This document shows, piece after piece, positions 1 through 9,119 of a DNA stretch of 64,000 nucleotides (positions are counted from its first letter, which is position 1; each line of letters begins with the position of its first letter). Below the pieces are notes generated by a model. That model searched no databases. It had not been told where the DNA came from and worked only from the letters and a program-made list of their open reading frames with translations. The translations under genes and the position numbers were made by a program. The stretch is from Corynebacterium glaucum. GTDB lineage: Bacteria; Actinomycetota; Actinomycetes; Mycobacteriales; Mycobacteriaceae. Where the stretch lies: positions 496,001 through 560,000 of the forward strand of contig NZ_CP047358.1 of NCBI RefSeq assembly GCF_030408855.1, read 5' to 3'.

Positions 1-1
1 G

Positions 2-379
2 ATCGAGCCGCACGAGGTTCCGATGAACTTCCTCGATCCGCGCCCGGGTACACCGTTCGCCGACCGCCCGCTGGTCCCGCAGGGTGAGGCGTTGCGCGCG
101 GTCGCAGCGTTCCGCCTAGCCATGCCCTCAACCCAGTTGCGTTTTGCGGGTGGAACGGAGCTTGCGCTTGGCGACGACGGTACGGAGGCCGGCCTGCTCG
201 GCGGCGCGAACGCCATCATCGGGGGCAATTACTTGACGACGTTCGGCCGTCCGATGGAGAAAGACCGCGACGCCGTCGACCGCGTCATGGATTCCAACCT
301 CAACCTTTCCATCACCCCGGTCGGCCAGAAGCAGAACTCCGGCCACGGTGCGCTGTACGACACGTTGAAGTCCCTCTAA
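2..379 (+). CDS. bioB: Biotin synthase, C-terminal part (gene starts before the window)
   Basis: Biotin synthase is a radical-SAM enzyme that inserts sulfur into dethiobiotin, the last step of biotin synthesis. Only the last 125 or so residues are present; the frame is open from base 2 and the true start lies upstream. The visible part carries the family's conserved C-terminal stretch: [10 protein letters not shown], a later [14 protein letters not shown] and [13 protein letters not shown]. The N-terminal radical-SAM cysteines are outside the window. The next gene starts on the last base of the stop codon, so the two are probably translationally coupled. Biotin made here would serve the carboxylases at 27-33 kb and 44-58 kb. 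Confidence 0.93.
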   Translation: MEPHEVPMNFLDPRPGTPFADRPLVPQGEALRAVAAFRLAMPSTQLRFAGGTELALGDDGTEAGLLGGANAIIGGNYLTTFGRPMEKDRDAVDRVMDSNLNLSITPVGQKQNSGHGALYDTLKSL

Positions 380-582
380 TGCGCGTTCCCGATTCAACGG
401 AGCTCGCTGATGCGGTGCTGAGCGGCGAGATCCAGCTCCCGCTCGACCCGGCCCGTCCCTACGACGCACCGCGCATCTGCCCGCTGTGCGGGCGCCGCAT
501 GGTGGTGAAAATGAACCCCGTGGCGTGGGAAGCTACCTGCTCCCGCCACGGGATCCTGCGCTCGGAGTGGCTCGAGCGCTAA
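379..582 (+). CDS. bsaP: Small Cys-containing protein after bioB, probable biotin synthase auxiliary protein
   Basis: This is a 67-residue protein whose ATG overlaps the bioB stop by one base. It has a CPLCGRRM motif near residue 34 and a further Cys/His pair (ATCSRHG) near residue 54, which looks like a small metal or Fe-S site. Actinobacterial bioB genes are commonly followed by such a protein. The mycobacterial one, BsaP, has been reported to be needed for biotin synthase activity, apparently through the auxiliary Fe-S cluster. I assign it by position, size and cysteines rather than by strong sequence memory. It could instead be an uncharacterised zinc-ribbon protein. Confidence 0.66.
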   Translation: MRVPDSTELADAVLSGEIQLPLDPARPYDAPRICPLCGRRMVVKMNPVAWEATCSRHGILRSEWLER

Positions 583-590
583 CGTACTCG

Positions 591-1277
591 CTACTTCACA
601 AAGCGCGGGGTGCGGGCAATCGCGGCTATCGCGGTACAAGCGATCACGAGTGCGCCGCTGCCGAGCATGATCCAAACGACGCTTGACGACGGGGTCGCCA
701 TTCCTTCTGTTTCTGCATAGCCCCAATATGCTTGCGCGTAGGCGAAGCCGAGGAGCAGGCCAGCGACCGCGATACCGACGATCAACGGCACCCACCTGTT
801 AGCGGCATCCTCCGACACCCCGACTGCGATTCCGACAATCGCGGCCAGGAACAGGAAGGCGAACGTCACCGCCAACGTCGCAAGCATGGTGGAGGCGTCT
901 TGACCCGCACGTGGCACTTCTAAGATCTCGTCGGGTTGATTATTGGTGACAAGAAAAATGTCGTACGCCCGGTAGTGGGGGTTGCGGTACTGGTTCGCAA
1001 TCGACGAGGCAGAAGTGGCGGCAGCGAGAATGCCCGTGACGGCCAGTGCGACTGTCAACGCCGACTTCACCCAGTGGCTGAAACTCGTTCCCAACTGATT
1101 GAGTGCTGCCCATTTGGAAGCGCCGAAGGCGAACAGAGCCAGGAGTGCGATCCCGCCGCAGATAGTCCACAGCTCTCCGTCTCCCGTGTAGTACCGACCG
1201 AAGGGCATTGCAATGAGCAATAAGACGAACACTGCGAGGTACGAGGTTCGTGCGAATGGATTCAGGAAAAGTTTCAT
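591..1277 (-). CDS. Integral membrane protein, probable ABC permease (second of a paralogous pair)
   Basis: The product is 228 residues with about six hydrophobic segments, starting at MKLFLNPFAR. That ATG is chosen because an AGGAG lies about nine bases upstream, although the frame stays open further. It is a clear paralogue of the preceding gene: same start, same GDGxxWT after the first membrane span, same LNQLGTSF and NQYRxPxYxAYDxFL motifs, and the same RT(P/Q)RFVK end. It lies 31 bp after that gene in the GntR-ATPase-permease operon and is probably one half of the transporter's membrane domain. The substrate is unknown. A copy of the dispersed GCTTGACGACG motif is at 681-691. Confidence 0.72.
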   Translation of the reverse strand: MKLFLNPFARTSYLAVFVLLLIAMPFGRYYTGDGELWTICGGIALLALFAFGASKWAALNQLGTSFSHWVKSALTVALAVTGILAAATSASSIANQYRNPHYRAYDIFLVTNNQPDEILEVPRAGQDASTMLATLAVTFAFLFLAAIVGIAVGVSEDAANRWVPLIVGIAVAGLLLGFAYAQAYWGYAETEGMATPSSSVVWIMLGSGALVIACTAIAAIARTPRFVK

Positions 1278-1308
1278 CGCTCTTGGTCTCCTTGGGTTGT
1301 CGAGTTGC

Positions 1309-2055
1309 CTACTTGACGAAGCGCTGCGTGCGGGCGAACACGAACCATACGAAGCCCGCGATGATGAGTCCGGAAACCAGCGTTGCGACTGCTGCCGGTG
1401 TCGCCGCGGTGCTTTGGGGATCGGGGAGCCGTACTCCATCTTCCAGACGGAGATAGGTTGCATCGGCAACCAGCTTGTAAGCGGCGGCGTGGCCGACCGA
1501 GGCAATGACCGCTCCCACAATTGGCACCCAAACGCGATGTGCTGCCGCGGCGAGACCGAGCGCAATGCCGGTCATGCAAGCCAGTACGAAGAACAGGAAG
1601 GTTGCGAGAAACGTGAGTGCGATAGTGCGTGCGTCCTGGCCTGCGAAATCGACAAGATATTCATCACCAACGGCATCCACATGATGAACCGTTTCGCGGT
1701 TGGTAATCAGAAACAGGTCATAGGCCTTGTAATACGGGGAGCGATATTGATTGACCACTGATGAAGCGGTGGTGACCAGGGCCGGCACCACCGAAGCCGC
1801 TAGCGCTGTGACAGCTCCGGAATTCATCCAGCGGTTGAAGCTGGTGCCGAGCTGATTCAAAGCGGGCCAATCACTCGCAGCTGCAGCGAACAAGGCTGCG
1901 AGTACGACCCCTCCCAAAACCGTCCAGATGGAGCCGTCGCCGAAAAAGAAACGACTGAACGGAAGGGCGAAACGACCGAACGGAAGGGCGAGGAGTGCGC
2001 CGATGTACGCAGTGGCAATCGTGGCGCGCGAGAATGTACTGAGAAAAAGTTTCAT
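1309..2055 (-). CDS. Integral membrane protein, probable ABC permease (first of a paralogous pair)
   Basis: This 248-residue protein has about six hydrophobic segments and is homologous along its length to the next gene (591-1277). Its ATG overlaps the stop of the ATPase gene as ATGA (2052-2055), which suggests coupled translation. With the ATPase and GntR regulator it forms a unit of the YtrA type, in which a GntR repressor controls an ABC exporter often linked to envelope stress. That role is inferred from architecture. The permeases match no named family I can recall. Confidence 0.72.
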   Translation of the reverse strand: MKLFLSTFSRATIATAYIGALLALPFGRFALPFSRFFFGDGSIWTVLGGVVLAALFAAAASDWPALNQLGTSFNRWMNSGAVTALAASVVPALVTTASSVVNQYRSPYYKAYDLFLITNRETVHHVDAVGDEYLVDFAGQDARTIALTFLATFLFFVLACMTGIALGLAAAAHRVWVPIVGAVIASVGHAAAYKLVADATYLRLEDGVRLPDPQSTAATPAAVATLVSGLIIAGFVWFVFARTQRFVK

Positions 2056-2822
2056 TGCAATTCCTTTCCGAGCGGCATTTCGGGCTGCGTATCAGGTTGC
2101 GTATCGGGTTGCAGGTCCGCCGGGGATTGAGATAGCAAGGCGATGAGTTCTGCGTCGTCGGGGTACCCCACCGGCAGGGCAGTGGCGGATTCCGGAATCG
2201 GTGCGCCAAACGTCGCGCGGGTAGTGGGGCCAAGCGTCGCTGTTTCGACGACCGGGTACTGGGCGGCCAGCTCCCCGACTTCATTGGTGGGTCCGGTAAT
2301 GGTGGGGAAGGACAAGCGGACGTCGTCAAGCGAAAGCCCATAGGAGTGAGTCTCGCGGTCAAAGACCTGGATGACGTGGGTGGCGAGGCCGATGAAGTCC
2401 TCGGGGCGGTGCGAAGCCATGATGATGGTGCGCTCCGGGTCTTCGGCGACGTAGTCGATGAGTTGCTGGCGCACCTGTTTGCGGGTGGTGGTGTCGATGC
2501 CGTCGAAGGGTTCGTCGAGAAGCAATAGTGGTTCTTGGGCGGCGAGCGCGACCGTGATGGTGAGGAGGCGGCGCTGGCCGACGGAGAGATCCTTGATGCG
2601 GGCATCAGGAAAGTCGATGGGTGTGAGCGGCTTTGCGGCGTTGGCGGCGCGCAGGTGGCTGGCGACCGTATCGCCGGCGAACTTCGCATCGGCACCGGCG
2701 GGCACGAACGCAGCGCCGGGGCCCATGAGCGAGCGAAGCAAATGGGTCTTGCCGGCGGCGTTTGGGCCGACGAGCGCGTAGAAGCCGGGGTGGGGAGGTC
2801 GCTGGGGGCTGGGTTGATTCAC
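2052..2822 (-). CDS. ABC transporter ATP-binding protein
   Basis: This 256-residue ATPase should power the two membrane proteins that follow. Walker A is GPNAAGKT near residue 19, the signature is LSVGQRR near 79, Walker B is LLLLDEP, and the H-loop is in MASHRPED. The spacing between Walker A and the signature is shorter than in most ABC ATPases. The C-terminal third is unusual, ending in a QPDTQPDTQPE repeat encoded by imperfect 12-bp direct repeats near 2085-2115. The start is GTG, overlapping the stop of the GntR gene as GTGA. A dispersed-motif copy sits at 2321-2331. Confidence 0.9.
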   Translation of the reverse strand: MNQPSPQRPPHPGFYALVGPNAAGKTHLLRSLMGPGAAFVPAGADAKFAGDTVASHLRAANAAKPLTPIDFPDARIKDLSVGQRRLLTITVALAAQEPLLLLDEPFDGIDTTTRKQVRQQLIDYVAEDPERTIIMASHRPEDFIGLATHVIQVFDRETHSYGLSLDDVRLSFPTITGPTNEVGELAAQYPVVETATLGPTTRATFGAPIPESATALPVGYPDDAELIALLSQSPADLQPDTQPDTQPEMPLGKELQ

Positions 2823-3172
2823 CGGGTGCGCTCCTTTTCGATCATGGCGGTCAGTTCCGCGGTGGTGAGACCGAGCTGGTCGGCCTCGTGGACGAAGGGT
2901 CGGACGAACTGTTCCTGGAACGCCGCGCGCCGGGAGCTGAGCAGCTGCTCGCGCGCGGTCTCGAGAACGAACATGCCGAGCCCGCGACGTTTCTCGACGA
3001 GGCCTTCGTTGAACAGTTCGGTGAGAGCTTTCGCTGAGGTGGTCGGGTTAACGGAGTGGTAAGCCGAGAGCTCGTTGGTGGACGGGACGCGGTCTCCGGG
3101 TGCGAGCGCACCGGAGGAGATCATGTCGCGGAGCTCGTCCGCGATCTCTTGGTATATGGGTTTACCACTCAT
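2819..3172 (-). CDS. GntR-family transcriptional regulator (YtrA type)
   Basis: This is a 117-residue regulator with an N-terminal winged helix (PIYQEIADELRDMI, then PGDRVPSTNELSA) and a short helical tail, the layout of the YtrA subgroup. It is the first gene of the ABC operon and probably represses it. I place the start at the ATG at 3170-3172 and not at the upstream ATG (3184). A TTGACA (3204-3209) and TATGGT (3180-3185) promoter puts transcription initiation on this codon, giving a leaderless mRNA. An imperfect inverted repeat, GGTTTACC-N8-GGGTAACC (3159-3182), spans the start and is a good autoregulatory operator candidate. Confidence 0.88.
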   Translation of the reverse strand: MSGKPIYQEIADELRDMISSGALAPGDRVPSTNELSAYHSVNPTTSAKALTELFNEGLVEKRRGLGMFVLETAREQLLSSRRAAFQEQFVRPFVHEADQLGLTTAELTAMIEKERTR

Positions 3173-3209
3173 GTGGGTAACCATAGAGGCACAGGAGCCG
3201 TATTGTCAA
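3159..3209 (-). promoter_or_regulatory. Promoter and candidate operator of the GntR/ABC operon
   Basis: Read on the minus strand, TTGACA (3204-3209), an 18-bp spacer and TATGGT (3180-3185) form a near-consensus promoter, with initiation expected about seven bases on, at the ATG. The inverted repeat GGTTTACC/GGGTAACC (3159-3166 and 3175-3182) overlaps the -10 box and start codon. Bound regulator would block initiation. The boxes are seen; the function is inferred. Confidence 0.6.
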
Positions 3210-3216
3210 GAAAAAA

Positions 3217-3250
3217 CCAGGCCTTCGCGCGGATGGCGACGAAGACCTGG
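3217..3250 (-). terminator. Rho-independent terminator on the minus strand
   Basis: The 11-bp arms CGAAGGCCTGG and CCAGGTCTTCG (one mismatch) are followed on the minus strand by a run of six T. It lies just after the short gene at 3267-3437 and ahead of the GntR promoter, so it separates that gene from the ABC operon. Confidence 0.7.
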
Positions 3251-3266
3251 ATATTTAGCGAAGAAA

Positions 3267-3437
3267 CTACGGGAGCTCGTGGGCAGCGAGCTCACGGATC
3301 CTTGGGGTAATTACTACGCGACCTTTTCCTTCTTGATCGCGCTTGACTATCAGCTTCGCGGCGGCGATTTGTCCTCGCGACGGGCGTTTACCGATATTTT
3401 GGTGATCCACCCGAGTTGAATGTGTTGGCGTGGACAT
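3267..3437 (-). CDS. Short basic protein of unknown function (56 aa)
   Basis: This reading frame is short enough to be missed by length-filtered gene calling. It begins ATG at 3435-3437 with a strong GGGAGGAA ribosome site about six bases before it and ends TAG at 3267-3269, 17 bp before a rho-independent terminator. The start MSTPTHSTRVDHQNIGKRPS is followed by a basic stretch (AAKLIVKRDQEGKGRVV) and the end RIRELAAHELP. I do not recognise a family. The ribosome site, clean frame and terminator together argue that it is a real, separately terminated gene. Confidence 0.6.
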   Translation of the reverse strand: MSTPTHSTRVDHQNIGKRPSRGQIAAAKLIVKRDQEGKGRVVITPRIRELAAHELP

Positions 3438-3485
3438 TGTTCCTCCCTTCCTTCTGTGCTGAACATCCTAGATCGAATCGCCATT

Positions 3486-3911
3486 TCAAGGAACGCCATT
3501 TATGTCATCGTGATCCAACGTGGCTTTGTGCAACAATTTGTCTATCAGTGCGTTCTGCTCCTCAGACAGGAATGGTAAGTCATCCAACGCATCCAAAGCC
3601 GCCACTCCAATCTCCACTGATCGTTCTTCACTTGAACTGCACAACTCTGCGGCCCATCTCAGGTTCGTGTACCACTCCTTCGACTGATCTAACCGCTTTG
3701 TGTTGCGTACTGTGTGGTCTACGCCTGCCCATGCGATCAGCGCCGCTCCAATTGGGCCGAGAAGCTTTCCAAGAAAATCGAGAGTCAACCTGACCCCGTC
3801 GGGAGTGGCAAAAGCTAAAAGGGTTGCGAAAACCGTTGACGTAGCCGCTGATACGCCCGTAATAAGCCAAGGAAGATGAGACTTCCACCCGGTTTGGCCT
3901 GGCTTTCCCAT
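3486..3911 (-). CDS. Small membrane protein of unknown function
   Basis: The product is 141 residues with two hydrophobic segments (about residues 12-32 and 43-62) and a soluble, mildly acidic C-terminal half (SEEQNALIDKLLHKATLDHDD). I start it at the ATG at 3909-3911 because GGAG stands eight bases before it. An upstream TTG (3938) has no visible ribosome site. It is divergent from trpS and 48 bp upstream of the short gene at 3267-3437, with which it may share a transcript. No family recognised. Confidence 0.6.
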   Translation of the reverse strand: MGKPGQTGWKSHLPWLITGVSAATSTVFATLLAFATPDGVRLTLDFLGKLLGPIGAALIAWAGVDHTVRNTKRLDQSKEWYTNLRWAAELCSSSEERSVEIGVAALDALDDLPFLSEEQNALIDKLLHKATLDHDDINGVP

Positions 3912-3942
3912 ATCTACGACTCCAAAAACTGTCCGCAACTAA

Positions 3943-5004
<1,062 letters not shown>

Positions 5005-5013
5005 AGAGCGGGA

Positions 5014-5058
5014 ACTTCCTCTACGATGTTGTCCTGGAAATGGACGAGTAGAGGAAGT
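5014..5058 (+). promoter_or_regulatory. Perfect inverted repeat covering the ribosome site of the YihY-family gene
   Basis: ACTTCCTCTAC (5014-5024) and GTAGAGGAAGT (5048-5058) are exact reverse complements separated by 23 bases. The right arm contains the GAGGAAG ribosome-binding sequence of the gene starting at 5069. In RNA the hairpin would hide that site; in DNA the palindrome could be an operator. Confidence 0.55.
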
Positions 5059-5068
5059 GAGACCGTCG

Positions 5069-6163
5069 ATGGCAACTTCAACATCACCGCGCAACGCGTA
5101 CACCGACGATCGGGGCATTGAGCGCGCCACCAAGCAGCAAAAGCAGGGGGGCGCAGACGAGCTTGAGAAGAAGGCGCCCGCCGTTGGCCATGTGATGCGG
5201 ATGCAGGATCGCTTCGCGTCCGAGGGCGGAAATCAGCTGTCGGCCGGTATTACCTACTTCTCGGTGCTCTCACTCTTCCCGCTGCTCATGCTGCTGTTTG
5301 CCGGGCTGGGCTTCTTCCTGAACAGCCGCCCGGATCTGATGACCGAGATCCAGGATCAGATCTCCGCTAGCGTTGACGGCGACTTGGGGGAGATGCTCAA
5401 CGGTCTCATCGAGTCCGCGATTGAGCAGCGCGGCGCGGTTGCAGGTGTCGGTTTACTGACCACGCTGTGGTCTGGCCTGGGGTGGATGAACAACCTGCGC
5501 GTCGGCATCTCAGCAATGTGGGGCCTGGATGCCAACGAGGGCGGCGGCAACTTCGTGGTGAAGAAACTGTGGGATCTGGTTGGCCTGATCGTGCTGATCG
5601 TGCTATTCATTCTGGCGTTCGGTGTGACCGCAGTCGGTACCTCTGGTCTGACCACGCAGGCGATGGAGCACTTTGGTCTCGGCGACTTCCCCGGCTCGCG
5701 CTTCCTGGTGTGGCTGGCCGGTCTGGCAGCTGGCATCCTAGCGAACTACATCGTCATGGTGTGGCTGATGATCTTCATGCCCCGCACGAAGGTGCCGAGG
5801 AAGTCTGGCCTGCAGGGCGCGCTCGTGGGCGCGGTGGCATTCGAGCTGATTAAGCAGTTCGCCACCCTCATCGTTGGCTCTGCGACGAACAACCCGGCGG
5901 GCGCGATCTTCGGCCCAATCATTGCCCTGATGGTTGTGCTCTACCTGGTGTGGCGCGTCGTGCTCTACGTCGCGGCCTGGACCGCCACCACGAAGGAGTC
6001 CCTCGCCGCGCAGCCGGCAGAACTGCCGGAGCCGGCGGTGATTAACGTGCGCGCTGGCGCGACGAACCCGTCGAGCCAGAACAACACCGGCACTGCCGTG
6101 GGGGTCGGCGCGGCGCTTGGCGCCATCGGCGTCGGCGTGCTCTCGCTGCTGACGCGCAACTAG
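5069..6163 (+). CDS. YihY/YhjD-family inner membrane protein
   Basis: The 364-residue membrane protein belongs to the family once called BrkB or ribonuclease BN; its biochemical role is unsettled. A hydrophilic, lysine-rich N-terminus of about 50 residues precedes the characteristic AGITYFSVLSLFPLLMLL region and about six membrane segments. The family's LVWRVVLYVAAW end is followed by a polar tail and a final hydrophobic stretch (GVGAALGAIGVGVLSLL). Start: ATG at 5069, with GAGGAAG about twelve bases upstream inside an inverted repeat. It stands alone between trpS and the convergent DUF1963 cluster. Confidence 0.85.
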   Translation: MATSTSPRNAYTDDRGIERATKQQKQGGADELEKKAPAVGHVMRMQDRFASEGGNQLSAGITYFSVLSLFPLLMLLFAGLGFFLNSRPDLMTEIQDQISASVDGDLGEMLNGLIESAIEQRGAVAGVGLLTTLWSGLGWMNNLRVGISAMWGLDANEGGGNFVVKKLWDLVGLIVLIVLFILAFGVTAVGTSGLTTQAMEHFGLGDFPGSRFLVWLAGLAAGILANYIVMVWLMIFMPRTKVPRKSGLQGALVGAVAFELIKQFATLIVGSATNNPAGAIFGPIIALMVVLYLVWRVVLYVAAWTATTKESLAAQPAELPEPAVINVRAGATNPSSQNNTGTAVGVGAALGAIGVGVLSLLTRN

Positions 6164-6211
6164 TCGCGAAGCGCGCTGCGGGCGTTGTGGGCGTTGTGGG
6201 CACCGCGGGAG

Positions 6212-7180
6212 CTAGGTGTTCTGTGTCACGGTGCGCACATCGCTGAAGTCGCCGCGCGCTAAGGCTTCGTTTCGAATCAGGAAGTACGTCTCCCAGTCGC
6301 CGATGCGGTAGTTCCAATCCTCAAACGCGAACTGGAAGAGGAGGCGCCATTTGGTCGGATCGGCCTCTACCTCCGACAGGTCGGCGAATTCTTTCAGTTC
6401 GTAGCGCGGGCCGCTTTGCACCGGATTCGGCACGCCAAGTAACTGATATTTTCTCCACTCTGGATCCGCCAGCGGAGGATTGCCCTCCCAGAGATAGTCA
6501 CTGACTTCGTCCGCGAACCCCGCTTCTCTGAACTTTGCGAAACCGTTTTTCAACTCTGGGGGATCGAGCTCCGGTTGGTGTATCGAAGGAGGCAGTGTGA
6601 TGCCTTCGTATAGCCTTGCTCCCACAGCCGGCACAAAGAACGCGCTGAGGTCACCCGGTTCTCCGAAGTTCTTGAGGTACTCCTGCAGCTCAGCTTCGTG
6701 CTCGCGGCGCAGGTCGTCGGGAAGCGTTGCTTCTTGCAGCTGATCCACAGGAGTCGTGTCGTGGATAACGCGTGCTGCACTCCGAACCGGCAGCCACGGC
6801 GCGATGCGGTAATCCCAGAAGAACAGCAGACGACCCTCAGCCGGAAGGTCAGCCGAGACCGCGCCGAGCGCGTGCGCCTCGGCGAGATTGACCTGGGCGA
6901 TGAATGGCACCGACGGGCTGCGCAAGGCGTTTTCGACATCAAGGTCCGGGATGGGCCGACCCCCGATGTCGGATTCTTCAAACTGAAGCTGCGGCCATTC
7001 GAACCCCTCGGGCACGTCCGGGTTACCGCCGATGCGCGTGCCGCCCAACGTGTTGGCACCCACCTCACCCGTCGGTTCGAGACCGATGCATGGGACGAAC
7101 AGGTCAACAACCTGGGGGATGATCTCTTCGGGGAGCATCTCGTGGGCTAGCTCGATGGCCTGTTCGCGTGATTCAAACAT
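6212..7180 (-). CDS. DUF1963 (YwqG-like) protein, copy 1
   Basis: This cytoplasmic protein of 322 residues starts MFESREQAIELAHEMLP. It shares with the next two genes the opening MFE(S/N)R, the xLxPxIGLxPxxxxG...GxTRIGGxPDxPEGFEWPQ block near residue 50, FIAQ(V/I)(N/D)LAEAHALG, RLLFFWD, VIxDTTPVD, and an end of FLIRNEALARGDFSDVRTV. These match the DUF1963/YwqG family, found singly or in tandem in many bacteria, with no established function. TAGCGT lies six bases before the ATG, so it is probably leaderless and separately transcribed. Last of a three-gene tandem array. Confidence 0.82.
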   Translation of the reverse strand: MFESREQAIELAHEMLPEEIIPQVVDLFVPCIGLEPTGEVGANTLGGTRIGGNPDVPEGFEWPQLQFEESDIGGRPIPDLDVENALRSPSVPFIAQVNLAEAHALGAVSADLPAEGRLLFFWDYRIAPWLPVRSAARVIHDTTPVDQLQEATLPDDLRREHEAELQEYLKNFGEPGDLSAFFVPAVGARLYEGITLPPSIHQPELDPPELKNGFAKFREAGFADEVSDYLWEGNPPLADPEWRKYQLLGVPNPVQSGPRYELKEFADLSEVEADPTKWRLLFQFAFEDWNYRIGDWETYFLIRNEALARGDFSDVRTVTQNT

Positions 7181-7198
7181 GCGCCCACGCTACGCGAA

Positions 7199-8119
7199 TC
7201 ACGCCTGATACACCGCGCGCACGTTGCTGAAGTCCCGGCGGGCAAGCGCCTCAGACTGGATGAGAAAGTAAACGGCACCGTCGCCACCATCGCCGAGCTG
7301 CCAATCGTTCATTGGAACTTGGAAAAGCAGGCCCCAATCAGCGGGTTCGACATCGTCGCGGGGGTCACCCTGGATAGGATCCGGTAAACCGAGCAGCTGA
7401 TAGCCTTGCCATTCGCCGACATCAAGGCTGGCTTCGTAAAACACCTCAAAGTCTTCTTCAAGGCCACGCTGCTCAAGGGATTCGAACACTTCGCTCACCT
7501 CGACGACCCCCGCGTAACGCGGCGGCAACATCACACCGGCGTAAAGCTCCACATCACGGCCCGGGGCGAAATAGTTGGTCGCGTGGTGCCACGTGGAATA
7601 CCGCTCCTCCCAATACCACTGGTCAGCCTCGTGTTGGGTGCGCAGATCCTCAGCTAAGGGTGCGGTAGCGAGCTCGTCAACCGGAGTCGTGTCCCAAATA
7701 ACTCGGGTGTATAGAGCGTCTGCGGAATATTGGCCGACTCCGCCATCCCAGAAGAACCACAGCCGTCCCGTTTCCGGCAATGGACTTGCGACGTCGCCGA
7801 GCTCGTGTGCCTGTGCAAGGTCGATCTGACCGATGAACACCAACGAACGGCGGGTGCCAGCAACGGCGCGATATTCTTCGGGTAAGTAGTCGGGTAGGCG
7901 CGCGACGTCGTCAAGCGAAGGCTCAATTTGCGGCCACGCAAACCCTTCGGGCGCATCGGGGGTACCACCGATGCGGGTGCGACCGAATGTGACCGTGTCC
8001 CATTCCTTTGCAGGAATAAGGCCGATAGCCGGAGTGAGCAGGCCAGCTATTTCATCTTGGATATCGCTGGGGAGAAGTTCTGCGATCAGGTCCATTGCTT
8101 GGCGGCGATTTTCAAACAT
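7199..8119 (-). CDS. DUF1963 (YwqG-like) protein, copy 2
   Basis: This 306-residue middle member starts MFENRRQAMDLIAELLP and keeps GRTRIGGTPDAPEGFAWPQ, FIGQIDLAQAHELG, RLWFFWDGG and the FLIQSEALARRDFSNVRAVYQ end. It lacks an insert of about 15 residues present in copies 1 and 3. The ATG is preceded by the same TAGCGTGGGCGC block as copy 1, a -10-like TAGCGT with six bases to the start, so each copy seems to have its own leaderless promoter. A dispersed-motif copy lies at 7906-7916. Confidence 0.82.
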   Translation of the reverse strand: MFENRRQAMDLIAELLPSDIQDEIAGLLTPAIGLIPAKEWDTVTFGRTRIGGTPDAPEGFAWPQIEPSLDDVARLPDYLPEEYRAVAGTRRSLVFIGQIDLAQAHELGDVASPLPETGRLWFFWDGGVGQYSADALYTRVIWDTTPVDELATAPLAEDLRTQHEADQWYWEERYSTWHHATNYFAPGRDVELYAGVMLPPRYAGVVEVSEVFESLEQRGLEEDFEVFYEASLDVGEWQGYQLLGLPDPIQGDPRDDVEPADWGLLFQVPMNDWQLGDGGDGAVYFLIQSEALARRDFSNVRAVYQA

Positions 8120-8146
8120 GCGCCCACGCTACCCGCCCCGGGGTGG

Positions 8147-9097
8147 CTAGGTCTGTTGGTAGACGGTTCGTACGTCGCTGAAATCGCGGCGAGCGAGGGC
8201 GTCAGCTCTGATGAGGAAGTAGATTTCGCCTTCACCGTGTTCTTTTTGCCAGTCACCGAAGGGCACCTGGAACAGTAGGCGCCAAGCTGCGGGGTTACCG
8301 ACAAACGTGCCGAACTCGTTGAGATATTTGCGAGGCTCGGTCTGGATCGAGTGGGGGAGGCCAAGCACCTGGTACTTGTGCCAGTACGGGTCTCCAAATT
8401 CATCGTCGTGGTCGGAGAATTCGTAGAACTCACCGAACTGCTCGCTTTCTTCGATGCGGGCGATCGCGTCCTTCACCTCGAAGAGGTTCGCGTGAGATCG
8501 CGGCAGCATCACGCTGTCGTACAACGTCGCGTCGCGGCCCGGCGTGAAGTACGAGCTGGACTCGTACTGCATTGAGAACCGTTCCTGGAAATCCCGTTGG
8601 AATGCTTCGTGGGCGGCGCGCAGATCGTCGGCAAGTGGAGCGGTGGTGATCTGGTCTTTCGGGGTGGTGTCCCAGATGACCCGGGTGGCTTCCGGAATGC
8701 TCAGAAGCACCCCGACTTCGAAATCCCAGAAGAACAGCAGCCGGCCCGTGTCGGGGAGGTCGCCAGCTGTATCGCCGAGGGCGTGTGCTTCCTCCAAGTC
8801 GATTTGCCCGATGAACGTCAGGGAGTGCTCGTTGGAGATGGATTCGAGCTGCTCACCCTCCACCCAGTCGGGAAGGAGCGCGAGGTCGTCGGCGGTGGGT
8901 TTGGTGCCCGGCCACTCAAACCCTTCGGGCCCATCGGGGGTGCCGCCTATGCGGGTGCGGCCCAACGTGGTTTTGCCCCATTCCTGGGCCGGCTTCAGTC
9001 CGATCGCGGGGGTGAGCAGGCGCAGCACATCCGTGCGGATGGACTCGGGCAGGATTTCCTCGGCGAGTGTAAGCGCCCGTTCGCGGCTTTCAAACAT
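8147..9097 (-). CDS. DUF1963 (YwqG-like) protein, copy 3
   Basis: First gene of the array; 316 residues starting MFESRERALTLAEEILP at the ATG at 9095-9097. The frame stays open upstream, but the alignment with copies 1 and 2 and a TACAGT box seven bases before this ATG fix the start. It retains GRTRIGGTPDGPEGFEWP, FIGQIDLEEAHALG, RLLFFWD, VIWDTTP and FLIRADALARRDFSDVRTVYQ. The copies differ mostly in the middle, around the ligand-facing region one would expect, so they may have diverged in partner or ligand. Function unknown. Confidence 0.82.
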   Translation of the reverse strand: MFESRERALTLAEEILPESIRTDVLRLLTPAIGLKPAQEWGKTTLGRTRIGGTPDGPEGFEWPGTKPTADDLALLPDWVEGEQLESISNEHSLTFIGQIDLEEAHALGDTAGDLPDTGRLLFFWDFEVGVLLSIPEATRVIWDTTPKDQITTAPLADDLRAAHEAFQRDFQERFSMQYESSSYFTPGRDATLYDSVMLPRSHANLFEVKDAIARIEESEQFGEFYEFSDHDDEFGDPYWHKYQVLGLPHSIQTEPRKYLNEFGTFVGNPAAWRLLFQVPFGDWQKEHGEGEIYFLIRADALARRDFSDVRTVYQQT

Positions 9098-9119
9098 GCG
9101 GCCCACTGTAGCGATGCAG

